The notes under the pieces: model-generated | Told to the model about the DNA's origin: nothing | Database searches by the model: none | The model's input: only the letters and a program-made list of their open reading frames with translations | DNA from: an uncultured Faecalibacterium sp. | GTDB taxonomy: Bacteria > Bacillota > Clostridia > Oscillospirales > Ruminococcaceae | Length of the DNA: 64,000 nt | Direction of reading: 5' to 3' | Assembly: GCA_937907025.1 (NCBI GenBank) | Contig: CALESJ010000045.1 | Coordinates: 62,001-126,000, forward strand | Shown: piece by piece, positions 42,558 through 52,077 of the stretch | Layout: the number at the start of each line of letters is the position of its first letter | How positions within the stretch are numbered: position 1 is the first letter of the stretch | Translations under genes and position numbers: made by a program

Positions 42558-43373
42558 TTGATATTTGACTGGACACGCTGCTGCCGCACCTGCGAAACCC
42601 GGGAACTGCAGGGGGAGGACCCTTTGCAGCTGGACGGTGCGGGGCTGTGGACCGGGGTGCTTTCCAGCGGCAGCTGTGCCCTGGAGGGCCCCGGCACCGG
42701 GGATGCGCAGGGGCATTCCGGGGATATTCTGCTGGGGTTCGGGGAAATCACCCTGCGGCCTCTTTCTTCCTGCCATCTGCTCTGCTTGCGCCTGGACGGG
42801 TCGGCGGTGGATGAGTTCCTGCGCGGTCTGGCGGTGCCCCGCTTTGTGGACAGCGCTGCCTGCCCCACCGCCGCGGAGCAGCTGGCCCGGCTGTGCAGCG
42901 CCCCTGCCCCGGAACCCGGCGCGGCCCCCGACCCGGCCGTGGGCGCCGCGCCCTACGCCCTTCTGTGCGCTCTGGCCCATGCTGACGAAACGCCCCGCCG
43001 CCTTTCGCCTTTGGTGGCGGAAGCGGTGGAGAGTATCCGCAACAATTATATGGCTCTGTACGGGGTGGAGGACCTGGCCGAAAACCTGGGGGTAAGCAAG
43101 TGTCACCTGGTGCGGGTGTTCTCGGCCGAGATGGGCACTTCCCCCGGGAAATATCTGACCCATACCCGCATTGAAGCCGCCAAACTGCTTTTGCTGGACC
43201 GGGAGTACAACCTGGAGATGATCGCCAGCCTGTGCGGATTTTCCGGCGCCAACTATCTGTGCCGGGTCTTCCGGCGGGAGGTGGGCACCAGCCCCGCCGC
43301 CTGGCGGGAAGCGGCGGCCCCCCACGCCGAAGTCAAGCGCCTGCCGCCCCGCCGAAACGAGATTTATGTCTGA
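42558..43373 (+). CDS. AraC-family transcriptional regulator
   Basis: This 271-residue protein starts with TTG 42558 after AGGAGG. The N-terminal sensor half is Cys-rich at its start (CCRTCETREL) and otherwise unassigned. The C-terminal 100 residues form the two-HTH AraC domain, with VEDLAENLGVSKCHLVRVFS and IASLCGFSGANYLCRVFRRE. It is divergent from the MsmX-type gene and may regulate it and the PTS gene in response to a sugar. Confidence 0.88.
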   Translation: MIFDWTRCCRTCETRELQGEDPLQLDGAGLWTGVLSSGSCALEGPGTGDAQGHSGDILLGFGEITLRPLSSCHLLCLRLDGSAVDEFLRGLAVPRFVDSAACPTAAEQLARLCSAPAPEPGAAPDPAVGAAPYALLCALAHADETPRRLSPLVAEAVESIRNNYMALYGVEDLAENLGVSKCHLVRVFSAEMGTSPGKYLTHTRIEAAKLLLLDREYNLEMIASLCGFSGANYLCRVFRREVGTSPAAWREAAAPHAEVKRLPPRRNEIYV

Positions 43374-43439
43374 TTTCCTCTGGGCAAGGGGTCAATCCTG
43401 TGCTACACTGGATCAAACAGAGCAGAAAGGGGAATGGGG

Positions 43440-44513
43440 ATGGTACCGGAACTGAAAAACCTGTATCGGATACGGCCTGCCGGTGTGGTGGCGGCGCTGG
43501 TGCTGCTGGTGCCGGGGCTGGTCCTGCTGGCCGCGGTGATGCCGGTGTTGTGGCAGCTGTTGTGCGGGCCGCGGGATCTGTACGCCCTCGGGGCCGACGA
43601 GCTGGAGGGTACTTATGCGGCGGCGGAGATCGATACCATCTGGGATTGGTATGCGGAATCGGTCAGGCCTGCCGCCGACGGCAGCGAGCGCACGGTGACC
43701 CGGGAATACCTGGTCCCGCTGGCGGACGGCAAGACCTTTCTTGGGGTGGAAGTCCCCGCCGACAGGATCGCCGTGGCCGACAAGGTCCTGGAACAGACGG
43801 CGTTGTGGCGCAGCGACCCGGATTCCTATATCTGGGACGGCACCAAACTGACGGTGCGGGGCAGCATCCGGCCCATGGATGAAAAGACCGCAGAACTGTA
43901 TTATGCGTTTCTGCAGGAGTACTACGGTGTGACCGAAGCGGACCGGGACCGCTTTCCGCCCCTGGTGCTGGTCCACGGAAAACTGGACGGCATGACCGGC
44001 GGCACCGTCACGGTGCTGGGGCTGGCCGCCATTGCCTTTCTGGCGGCGGCTGCGCTGCGGTTTTCCCGGGCGCTGCGGGGCCCGGATCTGGCCCAGATCG
44101 GCCGCTACTGCGCCGCCCTGCCGGACGAGAAGGCCGCGCTGGACCAGGTGGACCGCCTGGGTGGATACGGCCAGCCTTTCCTGGGGCTGAGCAGCGGCGC
44201 CGGCTGGCTGCTGTATACCGACCGGGACAGGGCCTGGGCGCTGCGCCTGGATGACGTGGCCTGGGTGTACATGACCCGGTCTGTGGGAGCCGGCCGCCGC
44301 AGCGGCTGGCAGGTCATGGTGTGCAGCCGCAGCGAGGCCGCCCCGGAACAGCGCCATGCGGTGCCTGTGCAGAGTGAAGCCGAGGCCCGGCAGGCCATCG
44401 ACTGGCTGCTGCTGCGCCTGCCGGGAGCCGCGTTCGGGTATACGGCCGAGCGGGAACAGGCCTACCGTCGGGACCCGATGGGGTTCGGCGCCGAAACGGA
44501 TGCCGCCCTTTGA
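43440..44513 (+). CDS. Membrane protein of unknown function (DUF6709-like)
   Basis: This 357-residue protein has one N-terminal helix (about 15-40), an extracytoplasmic domain (about 45-180), a second helix (about 185-205) and a cytoplasmic C-terminal domain. The arrangement resembles DUF6709 proteins of gut Clostridia. The start ATG at 43440 is 7 nt after AGAAAGGGG, better spaced than ATG 43434. No catalytic motif is visible. Confidence 0.65.
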   Translation: MVPELKNLYRIRPAGVVAALVLLVPGLVLLAAVMPVLWQLLCGPRDLYALGADELEGTYAAAEIDTIWDWYAESVRPAADGSERTVTREYLVPLADGKTFLGVEVPADRIAVADKVLEQTALWRSDPDSYIWDGTKLTVRGSIRPMDEKTAELYYAFLQEYYGVTEADRDRFPPLVLVHGKLDGMTGGTVTVLGLAAIAFLAAAALRFSRALRGPDLAQIGRYCAALPDEKAALDQVDRLGGYGQPFLGLSSGAGWLLYTDRDRAWALRLDDVAWVYMTRSVGAGRRSGWQVMVCSRSEAAPEQRHAVPVQSEAEARQAIDWLLLRLPGAAFGYTAEREQAYRRDPMGFGAETDAAL

Positions 44514-44525
44514 TACAAACAGAAA

Positions 44526-44567
44526 AACCGCCCCGCCGGCTGCTGCGTGCAGTCCGGCGGGGCGGTT
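44526..44567. terminator. Bidirectional terminator between convergent genes
   Basis: AACCGCCCCGCCGG (44526-44539) pairs with CCGGCGGGGCGGTT (44554-44567), with A/T tracts on both sides. Confidence 0.85.
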
Positions 44568-44587
44568 TCGTATGCGGAAAAAACGGT

Positions 44588-45424
44588 TTATTTCTGGCTG
44601 TACATGTGGTCCGGCATGACGGGCAGGCCCTCGCTGGTGGCATACCAGGCGTAGAACAGCCCGGTCAATCCCCAAAGGCCCATGGCGATGCCCACAGCCA
44701 GTTCGGCGGGGGAGGCGCCCCCGTGGCAGAATTCAAACACGGTCTGGGGCAGCTCGTGGCAGGTGCACAGCAGGAATGCGATCATGCCGGAAGAGAACAC
44801 CGCGTGGCCCACCGGCAGCCCGGGGGTCAGGAAAACGCGTAGCACCATGGCCAGAAAGAGCAGGGCTGCGGCGGAGCTCAGCACCCGGATGGTGCAGCCA
44901 AGACGCATGACCGAAGCCGGTGCAATGGCGAACCGGTCGATCATAAGCCACAGGAAGAACAGTGTACCGGGCAGGGAAGTCAGGGTGCCGGGCAGGCCCT
45001 GCGTGGGGTCGGCCAGCGGTCCGAAGGCCCGGACCCCCCACAGCATGGCCCACAGAGCGGTCAGCAGGGCAGTCCCGGCGCTGATGAGCTCCAGCGGGGA
45101 AAACCAGGAGGAGAGGGTGAGCAGCCGCAGCAGGGCGGAGGCACCCAGGGCCACCGTGAGTATCAGCATGCAGATGCCCATCCCGCGGCAGGGACCCAGC
45201 AAGGCCTGAGGACGCCGGTTCAGGCGGCTGGCGGCTATATAGCTGAGGATCACGCCTGCCGCCGGTACTGCAATGCGCGCCCAGAAGGGCCCGGCGGTCA
45301 CAAATCCGGTGGCGGGGTCGGTGCAGAGGGTCAGATCGGCAATGCGCAGCCCCAGCGTCAGCAGGCAGACGGCCAGCATCAGGAAAAAGGGCAGGCGATG
45401 GGTGGAAGCTTTTGGTTCGGTCAT
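44588..45424 (-). CDS. Hydrophobic multi-pass membrane protein of unknown function
   Basis: This 278-residue protein starts MTEPKASTHRLPFFLMLAVC and contains about seven membrane helices with short loops. The ATG at 45422-45424 follows GGGAAAGG. Longer upstream frames only run through the promoter region and are not real. It shows no transporter or enzyme signature I recognise. It is transcribed alone from its own promoter. Confidence 0.65.
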   Translation of the reverse strand: MTEPKASTHRLPFFLMLAVCLLTLGLRIADLTLCTDPATGFVTAGPFWARIAVPAAGVILSYIAASRLNRRPQALLGPCRGMGICMLILTVALGASALLRLLTLSSWFSPLELISAGTALLTALWAMLWGVRAFGPLADPTQGLPGTLTSLPGTLFFLWLMIDRFAIAPASVMRLGCTIRVLSSAAALLFLAMVLRVFLTPGLPVGHAVFSSGMIAFLLCTCHELPQTVFEFCHGGASPAELAVGIAMGLWGLTGLFYAWYATSEGLPVMPDHMYSQK

Positions 45425-45523
45425 GGCAAACGGCCTTTCCCGGCGGGGCATATCCGGCCCGGCCGATGAATATACTGGAAACAAGCGGGCGGGACAAGCC
45501 CGGCGCCGCAGATATGTTTCTTT

Positions 45524-45552
45524 ATTGTAGCCTGCCGCGCCGCAAAATGCAA
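45524..45552 (-). promoter_or_regulatory. Promoter of the 44.6-45.4 kb membrane protein gene
   Basis: Read on the minus strand, TTGCAT (45552-45547), 17 nt, TACAAT (45529-45524). Confidence 0.6.
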
Positions 45553-45577
45553 GTTGTCCCCGCCGGGAGGTGCCCTT

Positions 45578-46603
45578 GTGAAACAGACGTTTGTATGTGC
45601 CGTATTGCTGGCTGTCCTGGCGGGGGCGGCCCCGTTTTTGTGCCTGGCGCTGCCCCGGGCCCCGGCGGCGGTACCGACAGGAGCGGTGCTGTCTGCCACT
45701 GCCGAGAGCGCCGCAGCCGCCACCCCGGGACCAACGCCGGAATCCCCCGAACCGGAGGACCCCCTGTTGGCCGAAGCCCGGACACCCGTCCTTTTGTATG
45801 ACGAGGCGGCGGGGCAGACGGTGTCGGTGAGCCCGGTGGAATACATGGCGGGGGCCGCGGCCAGCGAGATGCCCCTGACCTGGCCGGATGATGCTCTGCT
45901 GGCCCAGATGGTGGCCAGCCATACCTATGCGCTGTACAGCCGGGACCACGGCGGCAGCGACACCGACGGCTGGTTAAAGGTGAACAGCGCCCTGGCCAGC
46001 GGCTGGACCGATGAAACGGCCCTGCGCAGCCGGTGGGGGGAGGATTTTGCCGCCAACTGGGCCCGCCTGACCGACCTGGCAGAACAGGCGGCGGATTCCC
46101 TGGTGCTGTATGAGGGCGCCCCGGCCCTGACGGCCTACCATGCCATCAGCAACGGACACACCGAGGACAGCCGCCAGGTGTGGGCGGAGTCTTTGCCCTA
46201 CCTGTGCGGGGTGGATTCGGTCTGGGACAAGTACAGTGACGAATACGAGGTCACCATCCAGTACAGCGATACCCAGTTCGCCGCCGCGGCGGCTTCCCTG
46301 GGGCTGACCCTGGATGGTGACCCCGAAGATTGGATTGGTGCCAGCCTGTGGGATAAGGCCGGCTATGTGCAGAGTATTGAGATCGGCGGTGCGCCCTGGG
46401 GCGGCACAGCGGTGCGGGATGCCCTGGACCTGCGCAGTGCCTGCTTTGCCATTGCCTGGCGGGGCGGGCAGTTCGTCATCACCACCCGGGGGTACGGCCA
46501 CGGGGTGGGACTGAGCCAGTGCGGCGCCAAGGCCATGGCCGAAGGCGGGGCGTCCTGGCAGAAAATTCTGGAATACTATTTCCCGGGATGCACCGTGACC
46601 TGA
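45578..46603 (+). CDS. SpoIID/LytB-domain protein, peptidoglycan-acting
   Basis: This 341-residue protein begins at GTG 45578 after GGGAGGTG and has a signal peptide or membrane anchor (residues 1-25), a Pro/Ala-rich linker and a SpoIID domain. The domain begins VEYMAGAAASEMP and ends with the conserved RGYGHGVGLSQCGAKAMAEG plus WQKILEYYFPG. SpoIID is a lytic transglycosylase that strips glycan strands during engulfment; relatives act in vegetative wall remodelling. The companion SpoIIQ/SpoIIP genes are not present here. Confidence 0.85.
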   Translation: MKQTFVCAVLLAVLAGAAPFLCLALPRAPAAVPTGAVLSATAESAAAATPGPTPESPEPEDPLLAEARTPVLLYDEAAGQTVSVSPVEYMAGAAASEMPLTWPDDALLAQMVASHTYALYSRDHGGSDTDGWLKVNSALASGWTDETALRSRWGEDFAANWARLTDLAEQAADSLVLYEGAPALTAYHAISNGHTEDSRQVWAESLPYLCGVDSVWDKYSDEYEVTIQYSDTQFAAAAASLGLTLDGDPEDWIGASLWDKAGYVQSIEIGGAPWGGTAVRDALDLRSACFAIAWRGGQFVITTRGYGHGVGLSQCGAKAMAEGGASWQKILEYYFPGCTVT

Positions 46604-46605
46604 TT

Positions 46606-48432
46606 TTACGAAAGCTCGAACATGCCGTTGTACAGCTGGTAATACTCGCCGTGCAGGGCCAGCAGTTCCTCGTGGCTGCCGCGCTCCACAATGCGCCCGT
46701 GCTCCAGCACCAGAATGGCGTTGGCGTTGCGCACGGTGGACAGCCGGTGGGCAATGACAAAGACGGTGCGCCCTTCCATCAGCCGGTCCATGCCCTTTTC
46801 GATGAGGGATTCGGTGCGGGTGTCGATGGAGGAGGTGGCTTCGTCCAGGATCAGCACCGGCGGGTCGGCCACTGCCGCCCGGGCAATGGCCAGCAACTGG
46901 CGCTGCCCCTGGCTCAGGTTGGCGCCGTCCCCGGTGATCATGGTGTCATATCCCTGGGGCAGACGGCGAATGAAGGAATCGGCGTTGGCAATTCTGGCCG
47001 CCGCCTCGATCTCCGCCTGGGTGGCGTCCAGCTTGCCGAACCGGATGTTGTCCGCCACCGTGCCGGTGAACAGGTGGGTGTCCTGCAGGACCATACCCAG
47101 GCTGTGGCGCAGGTCATCCTTGCGGATGCGGCGCACGTCGATGCCGTCGTAGGTGATGCGGCCCTTGTTCACCTCATAAAACCGGTTGATCAGGTTGGTG
47201 ATGGTGGTCTTGCCCGCGCCGGTGGAACCCACAAAGGCGATCTTCTGCCCGGGCTTGGCGTACAGGTTCAGGTCTTCCAGAATGGTCTGCCCCGGCTCAT
47301 ACCCGAAGCTCACATCCTCGAACCGCACATCCCCACGCAGGGGCACCAGAGGAGCGTCGGGCTGGGCGGAATCCCGCCAGGCCCAGCCGGCGCCGCCCTG
47401 GGGACGCAGGTCCACCAGCTCCACCGTGCCCTCGTCGATCTCGGGCTTTTCGTTCATGGCGTTGAAGATGCGTTCCGCACCGGCCATGGCGGCCAACAGC
47501 AGGTTGCTCTGCTGGGTCAGCTGGTTGATGGGCATGCTGGACTGGCGCACGAACACCAGATAACTGGCCAGACTGCCCAGATCAGTGTGGCCCATCATGA
47601 CCAGCACGCCGCCCACCACCGTGATGACGGCATAGTTCAGGTAGGCGATGCTGACCACGGCGGGGACCATGGTGCCCGCGTAGGTCTGGGCGCCGGTGCC
47701 GGCGGCCCGCAGCTTTTCGTTGCGCTGGATGAACCCGTCCAGATTGGCCTGCTCGTGGTTGAACACCTTGACCACCTTCTGGCCGGTGACCATCTCCTCG
47801 ATGTAGGCGTCCACCTCGCCCAGGCTGGCCTGCTGCTGGTTGAAGTACTGCCGGCTGCGTTTGGTGCTGTACCGGATGTACAGGAACATGGCCGCATACC
47901 CCACAATGACCAGCAGAGAAAGCTGCCAGCTGAGCACGAACAGCAGGATCAGGGTGCCGACCACCTGCACAAAGCTCTGGATGAGCATGGCAAAGCTGTT
48001 GTTCAGCGCATCGGACAGGGTGTCCACGTCGTTGGTGAACAGGCTCATCAGGTTGCCCTTGCGCTGGGCGTCAAAGAAGGGCAGAGGCAGGGTCTGCAGG
48101 TGGGAGAACAGGTCCCGACGGATGTCGCTCAGGACCTTCTGGGCGGCCTGCACCATGATCTGGGTGTACCCGAAGGTGGACAGAGCGCCCACAGCGTAGA
48201 TGAGCGCCGCCACCGCCACCCCGGCCACCAGACCGGACAGACTGCCCGTGTTGGTGATCTGGTTCACGATGGGTTTGATCATGTAGGTGCCCAGCAGGTT
48301 GGCGGCGGCGCTCATGGCCGCCAGAATACCCACCAGCACCAGCAGTACCCGGTGCCGGCCCAGATATTCCCCGAACTGTTTCAGGGTGCGCCGCAAGTTC
48401 TGCGGGCGGCGTCCGTTAAAGGGCTTGGCCAT
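46606..48432 (-). CDS. ABC exporter half-transporter with consensus ATPase site
   Basis: This 608-residue protein has an N-terminal six-helix membrane domain (about residues 20-330) and a C-terminal ATPase with Walker A GSTGAGKTT, signature LSQGQRQLLAIARA and Walker B VLILDEATSSID, where the catalytic Glu is present. It pairs with the upstream half-transporter, which has a degenerate site, to form a BmrCD/LmrCD-type multidrug or lipid exporter. The ATG at 48432 follows AAAGGAGGGG inside the end of the partner gene. Confidence 0.9.
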   Translation of the reverse strand: MAKPFNGRRPQNLRRTLKQFGEYLGRHRVLLVLVGILAAMSAAANLLGTYMIKPIVNQITNTGSLSGLVAGVAVAALIYAVGALSTFGYTQIMVQAAQKVLSDIRRDLFSHLQTLPLPFFDAQRKGNLMSLFTNDVDTLSDALNNSFAMLIQSFVQVVGTLILLFVLSWQLSLLVIVGYAAMFLYIRYSTKRSRQYFNQQQASLGEVDAYIEEMVTGQKVVKVFNHEQANLDGFIQRNEKLRAAGTGAQTYAGTMVPAVVSIAYLNYAVITVVGGVLVMMGHTDLGSLASYLVFVRQSSMPINQLTQQSNLLLAAMAGAERIFNAMNEKPEIDEGTVELVDLRPQGGAGWAWRDSAQPDAPLVPLRGDVRFEDVSFGYEPGQTILEDLNLYAKPGQKIAFVGSTGAGKTTITNLINRFYEVNKGRITYDGIDVRRIRKDDLRHSLGMVLQDTHLFTGTVADNIRFGKLDATQAEIEAAARIANADSFIRRLPQGYDTMITGDGANLSQGQRQLLAIARAAVADPPVLILDEATSSIDTRTESLIEKGMDRLMEGRTVFVIAHRLSTVRNANAILVLEHGRIVERGSHEELLALHGEYYQLYNGMFELS

Positions 48433-50161
48433 GTTCGTCCCCTCCTTTCATCTGGGATGCGTAGATCTCCTGATAGATTTCATCGTGGGCCAGCAGCTCC
48501 TTGTGGGTGCCCACGGCATGGATGGTGCCGTCTTTCAGGATCACGATCATGTCCGCGTCCATCACCGAGGTGATGCGCTGGGCAATGATGAGTTTGGTCA
48601 CATCGGGCAGGGCGGTCAGGGCCTTGCGGATGCGGGCCTCGGTGGCGGTGTCCACCGCGCTGGTGGAATCGTCGAAAATCAGTACCTTGGGATGTTTGAG
48701 CAGGGTCCGGGCAATGCACAGCCGCTGCTTCTGCCCGCCCGAAACGTTCACGCCGCCCTGGCCCAGGTCGGTGTCCAGCCCGGCGGGCATGCGCTCCAGA
48801 AATTCATCGGCGCAGGCCTGGCGGCAGGCGGTCCACAGGGCCTCGTCGTCGGCGTCGGGGTTGCCCCAGCGCAGATTGTCCCGGATGGTGCCGGAGAACA
48901 GCAGGTTTTTCTGTAAGACGATGCCCACAGCGTCCCGCAGGACGGCCAGGTCGTACCGGCGCACATCCTGCCCGCCCACCAGCACGGTGCCTTGGGTGGC
49001 GTCGTACAGGCGGGGGATCAGCTGCACCAGGGTGGTCTTGGCCGACCCTGTACCGCCGATGATGCCTACCGTGGCCCCGGCGGGAATGGTCAGGTCAATG
49101 TCCGAAAGGGCGGGGCGGCCGGTGCCTTCGGAATAGCGGAAGGTCACGTCCCGGAACTGGATGCGGCCGTCGGGTACGGTGGTCAGGGGGGCTTCCGGCT
49201 CCTCCAGGGCCGGGCGCTCCTCCAGCACCTCCCGAATGCGGTGGGCGCTGGCCAGGGACCGGGTCAGCAGCAGGAACACGTTGGAGAGCATCATCACCGA
49301 GTTCATGACCTGCAATACATAGCTCAGGAAAGCGGTCAGCTCGCCCACGGTCATGCTGCCCAGCAGGATGAACCGCCCGCCGAACCACATGATGCAGACC
49401 ACCGCCGTGTACATGACCACCTGGAACACCGGCTGGTTCAGGGCCGCATGGCGGAAGGTGTCCACACTGGCGTCGGTCAGCTCCTGGTTGACGGCGTCGA
49501 ACTCCTCGTCCTCATGTTCGCCCCGCACAAAGGCCTTGATGGCTCGGATGGCGGTCAGGCTTTCCTGGATGCGGCCGTTCAGATGGTCCACCGCCGCCTG
49601 CTGGCGCACATACAGCGGCCCGATGCGGGTGACCAGAAAGCCCAGGGCAACGCCCAGCACCGGCGCCGCCACAAAGAACACCACCGACAGCGCGGGGTTG
49701 AGCAGAAAGGACATGCCCACGCCCATGAGCAGCATCACCGGGCTGCGCACCAGCGGCCGCAGCCCGCTGGTGACGGCGTTTTGCATCACGGTCACGTCGG
49801 TGGTCATGCGGGTCACCAGGGAGGAGGTGGAAAACCGGTCCAGGTTGGAAAAGTCGAATTCCTGTACCTTGCGGTACTCGGCCAGGCGCAGCTCGGCGCC
49901 GAACCCGTAGGCCGCCTGGGCAGCGTACCGGGCATACAGCAGCCCGGTGATCAGGGCCAGGACGGCGCACAACACCATCTTGCCGCCCTGCCCCAGCATG
50001 TAGGGCACGTCATGGTTGGGCACGCCCACGTCCACCAGGCTGGTCATCAGCATGGGAATGCTCATCTCGAAAATGCACTCCACAAACACCAGCCCCACGG
50101 CGGCGGCCACCTGGCGCCGGCAGGAGCGCAGATAGGTGAAAATATACTTCAAATCGTCCAT
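48416..50161 (-). CDS. ABC exporter half-transporter with degenerate ATPase site
   Basis: This 581-residue protein has six membrane helices and a C-terminal ATPase with Walker A GGTGSAKTT, signature VSGGQKQRLCIAR and Walker B KVLIFDDSTSAVD, where the catalytic Glu is Asp. This is the known asymmetry of heterodimeric exporters such as BmrC/BmrD. It overlaps its partner by 17 nt, and the MarR regulator lies 15 nt upstream. Confidence 0.9.
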   Translation of the reverse strand: MDDLKYIFTYLRSCRRQVAAAVGLVFVECIFEMSIPMLMTSLVDVGVPNHDVPYMLGQGGKMVLCAVLALITGLLYARYAAQAAYGFGAELRLAEYRKVQEFDFSNLDRFSTSSLVTRMTTDVTVMQNAVTSGLRPLVRSPVMLLMGVGMSFLLNPALSVVFFVAAPVLGVALGFLVTRIGPLYVRQQAAVDHLNGRIQESLTAIRAIKAFVRGEHEDEEFDAVNQELTDASVDTFRHAALNQPVFQVVMYTAVVCIMWFGGRFILLGSMTVGELTAFLSYVLQVMNSVMMLSNVFLLLTRSLASAHRIREVLEERPALEEPEAPLTTVPDGRIQFRDVTFRYSEGTGRPALSDIDLTIPAGATVGIIGGTGSAKTTLVQLIPRLYDATQGTVLVGGQDVRRYDLAVLRDAVGIVLQKNLLFSGTIRDNLRWGNPDADDEALWTACRQACADEFLERMPAGLDTDLGQGGVNVSGGQKQRLCIARTLLKHPKVLIFDDSTSAVDTATEARIRKALTALPDVTKLIIAQRITSVMDADMIVILKDGTIHAVGTHKELLAHDEIYQEIYASQMKGGDEHGQAL

Positions 50162-50176
50162 TCCGGTCGCCTCCCC

Positions 50177-50599
50177 TTACAGCTGCCCGCCCACGTTGCG
50201 GTAGGCGCGCTCCAGAAAATCCCGCAGCTGGGATTTTTCTTCCTCCGAAAATCCGTCCAGCATCCGGGTTTCAAAACTCAGGCACCGCTCCTCCCAGGCT
50301 TGCAGGATGGCCCGGCCTTTCTCGGTCAGGTGTACCTCGCCGGTGCGGCGGTCGGCCTTGCTGGGGCGGCGCTCCAGCAGCCCGGTCCGCTCCATGCCGT
50401 CCAGCAGACGGCAGATGGCCGCGGGGTCCACGTCGCACCGGTCGGCCAGTTCCCGCTGGGAACAGGGCCCCTGGGCAGCCAGACATCGCAGCACCTTGGG
50501 CTGCCCGGTGGAAAGCCCCAGCTCCCCTAAGGCGGGGCGCAGGGTGTTCTGCTGCCGGTGGGCGGTGCGGCTCAGCAGCGTGTGAATGGGATAGGACAT
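50177..50599 (-). CDS. MarR-family transcriptional regulator
   Basis: This 140-residue winged-helix repressor has the HTH ELADRCDVDPAAICRLLDGM and the wing with LLERRPSKADRRTGEVHLTE. The ATG at 50599 follows AAGGAAG at 7 nt. It is the first gene of the exporter operon and very likely binds the 14-bp palindrome just downstream of the promoter, releasing it when an exported compound binds. Confidence 0.9.
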   Translation of the reverse strand: MSYPIHTLLSRTAHRQQNTLRPALGELGLSTGQPKVLRCLAAQGPCSQRELADRCDVDPAAICRLLDGMERTGLLERRPSKADRRTGEVHLTEKGRAILQAWEERCLSFETRMLDGFSEEEKSQLRDFLERAYRNVGGQL

Positions 50600-50641
50600 A
50601 CAGACACTTCCTTGCGGCGCCAAATCATTGACGCTTTACTA

Positions 50642-50697
50642 ATTGATATATCAATGAATTGATGACTTTATTATATCCCCTTTGCCGCCGGTGTCAA
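50642..50697 (-). promoter_or_regulatory. Promoter and MarR operator of the exporter operon
   Basis: On the minus strand TTGACA (50697-50692), 16 nt, TATAAT (50675-50670) is a full-consensus promoter. Fourteen nt past the -10 box lies ATTGATATATCAAT (50642-50655), a perfect palindrome of MarR operator size. Confidence 0.8.
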
Positions 50698-50715
50698 GAA
50701 CGGCGGCTTTTTTCG

Positions 50716-50744
50716 TTGTATGCGGCGGAACGGTGTAGTATACT
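50716..50744 (+). promoter_or_regulatory. Promoter of the aconitase X operon
   Basis: TTGTAT (50716-50721), 17 nt, TATACT (50739-50744). It is divergent from the MarR promoter, whose -35 lies 19 nt away. No operator is evident on this side. Confidence 0.6.
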
Positions 50745-50804
50745 GGAATCAGACCAACACCGCCGGGACGGGGTTCCGGCGCACAAAAAGGAGGAAGATT
50801 TCCC

Positions 50805-52076
50805 ATGGAGCTAACCCAAGAGCAGCAGGCCCTGCTGGACGGTGCCAAAGGCGAAACCATGGCCAAGGTGGTCAAGACCCTGGTCATGTATGGCGAAGCC
50901 TTCGGGGCCAGGCGGATGGTGCCTGTCACCAGCCGGTACGGCCATACGGTCATCAGCTTCGGCATCGGCGTCATGAAGCCGGTGTATGAACTGTATGACC
51001 AGCTTCTGCAGGCGGGGGCCGTGAGCAAACAGCCCTTTTCCGCCGACCCCCGGCCGCTGGACAAGAACGTGCCCTCGTCCCTTTTGCAGGACATCGTCTT
51101 CAAGTTCATGTACAGCCAGCAGGACCATTACGAGGACCAGCTGCGCAAACTGGGCCTGATGAATGACGATGCCTACACCTGCGCCTGCTACCTGCCCCAG
51201 GCGGGCAACCGGCCCGAGCGGGGCGAGGTGCTTTCCTGGGCGGAATCCTCGGCGGTGGTGTACGCCAACAGCGTGCTGGGCGCCCGGTGCAACCGCAACT
51301 CCGGCATCATTGAGATGATGGGCTCCATCGCGGGCTTTGTACCGGAATTCGGCCTGCTCGCCGACGACGGCCGCAAGGCCGACTGGGTGGTGGAGCTGCG
51401 GACCACCTCTTTGCCCGACGCCCAGCTGCTGGGTTCCGCCGTGGGGATGAAGGTGCTGGAAAAGGTGCCCTTCGTCCGCGGTCTGGACAAGTACCTGGGC
51501 ACCGAGCTGAACGAGGATGCCTGCGCCTACCTGAAGGACTTCGGCGCGGCCTGTGCCTCCAACGGTTCTGTGGGCCTGTACCACATTGAAAACCTCACCC
51601 CCGAAGCGGTGGATATGGGCGAAAGCCTCATCCGCCCCGACGCCCCGGTGTATGTGGTGGACGACGCCGAACTGGAGCGGGTGAAGAACAGCTATCCCTG
51701 CATCTGGAAAGACCTGGACGCCACCCCGAAGCTCTGCTTCATGGGCTGCCCCCATATGACCCTGAGCCAGCTGAAGAGCTGGACCGTCAAACTGGAAGAA
51801 GCCCTGAAAGCGGCGGGCAACACCAGGGTGGTTATCCCCACCGTCTTCACCAGCGCCCCCGGTGTCATCAAGGAGTTCAACAAGACCGAGTACGCCGCCC
51901 GCCTGGCGGCCACCGGGGTGGTGGTCAGCGCCATCTGCCCGCTGATGTACATGAACAACCCCCTGTCCAAAAAGATGCCGGTGATCACCTCCTCCAACAA
52001 GCTGCGCACCTACACCAGCGCCCGGTTCTATTCCGACGCCGAGATTCTGGAAAAGATCACCAAGGGGGGCAAGTAA
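50805..52076 (+). CDS. Aconitase X catalytic (large) subunit
   Basis: This 423-residue Fe-S dehydratase belongs to the AcnX family (former DUF521). Conserved cysteines at C162 (LGARCNRNSG), C315 (CFMGCPHMTL) and C378 (SAICPLMYMNN) fit the cluster-binding positions. Known members dehydrate cis-3-hydroxy-L-proline in bacteria or mevalonate 5-phosphate in archaea. The small swivelling subunit is encoded by the next gene. The substrate here cannot be read from sequence; a downstream enoate-reductase-like enzyme suggests a dehydrated product that is then reduced. Confidence 0.9.
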   Translation: MELTQEQQALLDGAKGETMAKVVKTLVMYGEAFGARRMVPVTSRYGHTVISFGIGVMKPVYELYDQLLQAGAVSKQPFSADPRPLDKNVPSSLLQDIVFKFMYSQQDHYEDQLRKLGLMNDDAYTCACYLPQAGNRPERGEVLSWAESSAVVYANSVLGARCNRNSGIIEMMGSIAGFVPEFGLLADDGRKADWVVELRTTSLPDAQLLGSAVGMKVLEKVPFVRGLDKYLGTELNEDACAYLKDFGAACASNGSVGLYHIENLTPEAVDMGESLIRPDAPVYVVDDAELERVKNSYPCIWKDLDATPKLCFMGCPHMTLSQLKSWTVKLEEALKAAGNTRVVIPTVFTSAPGVIKEFNKTEYAARLAATGVVVSAICPLMYMNNPLSKKMPVITSSNKLRTYTSARFYSDAEILEKITKGGK

Positions 52077-52077
52077 G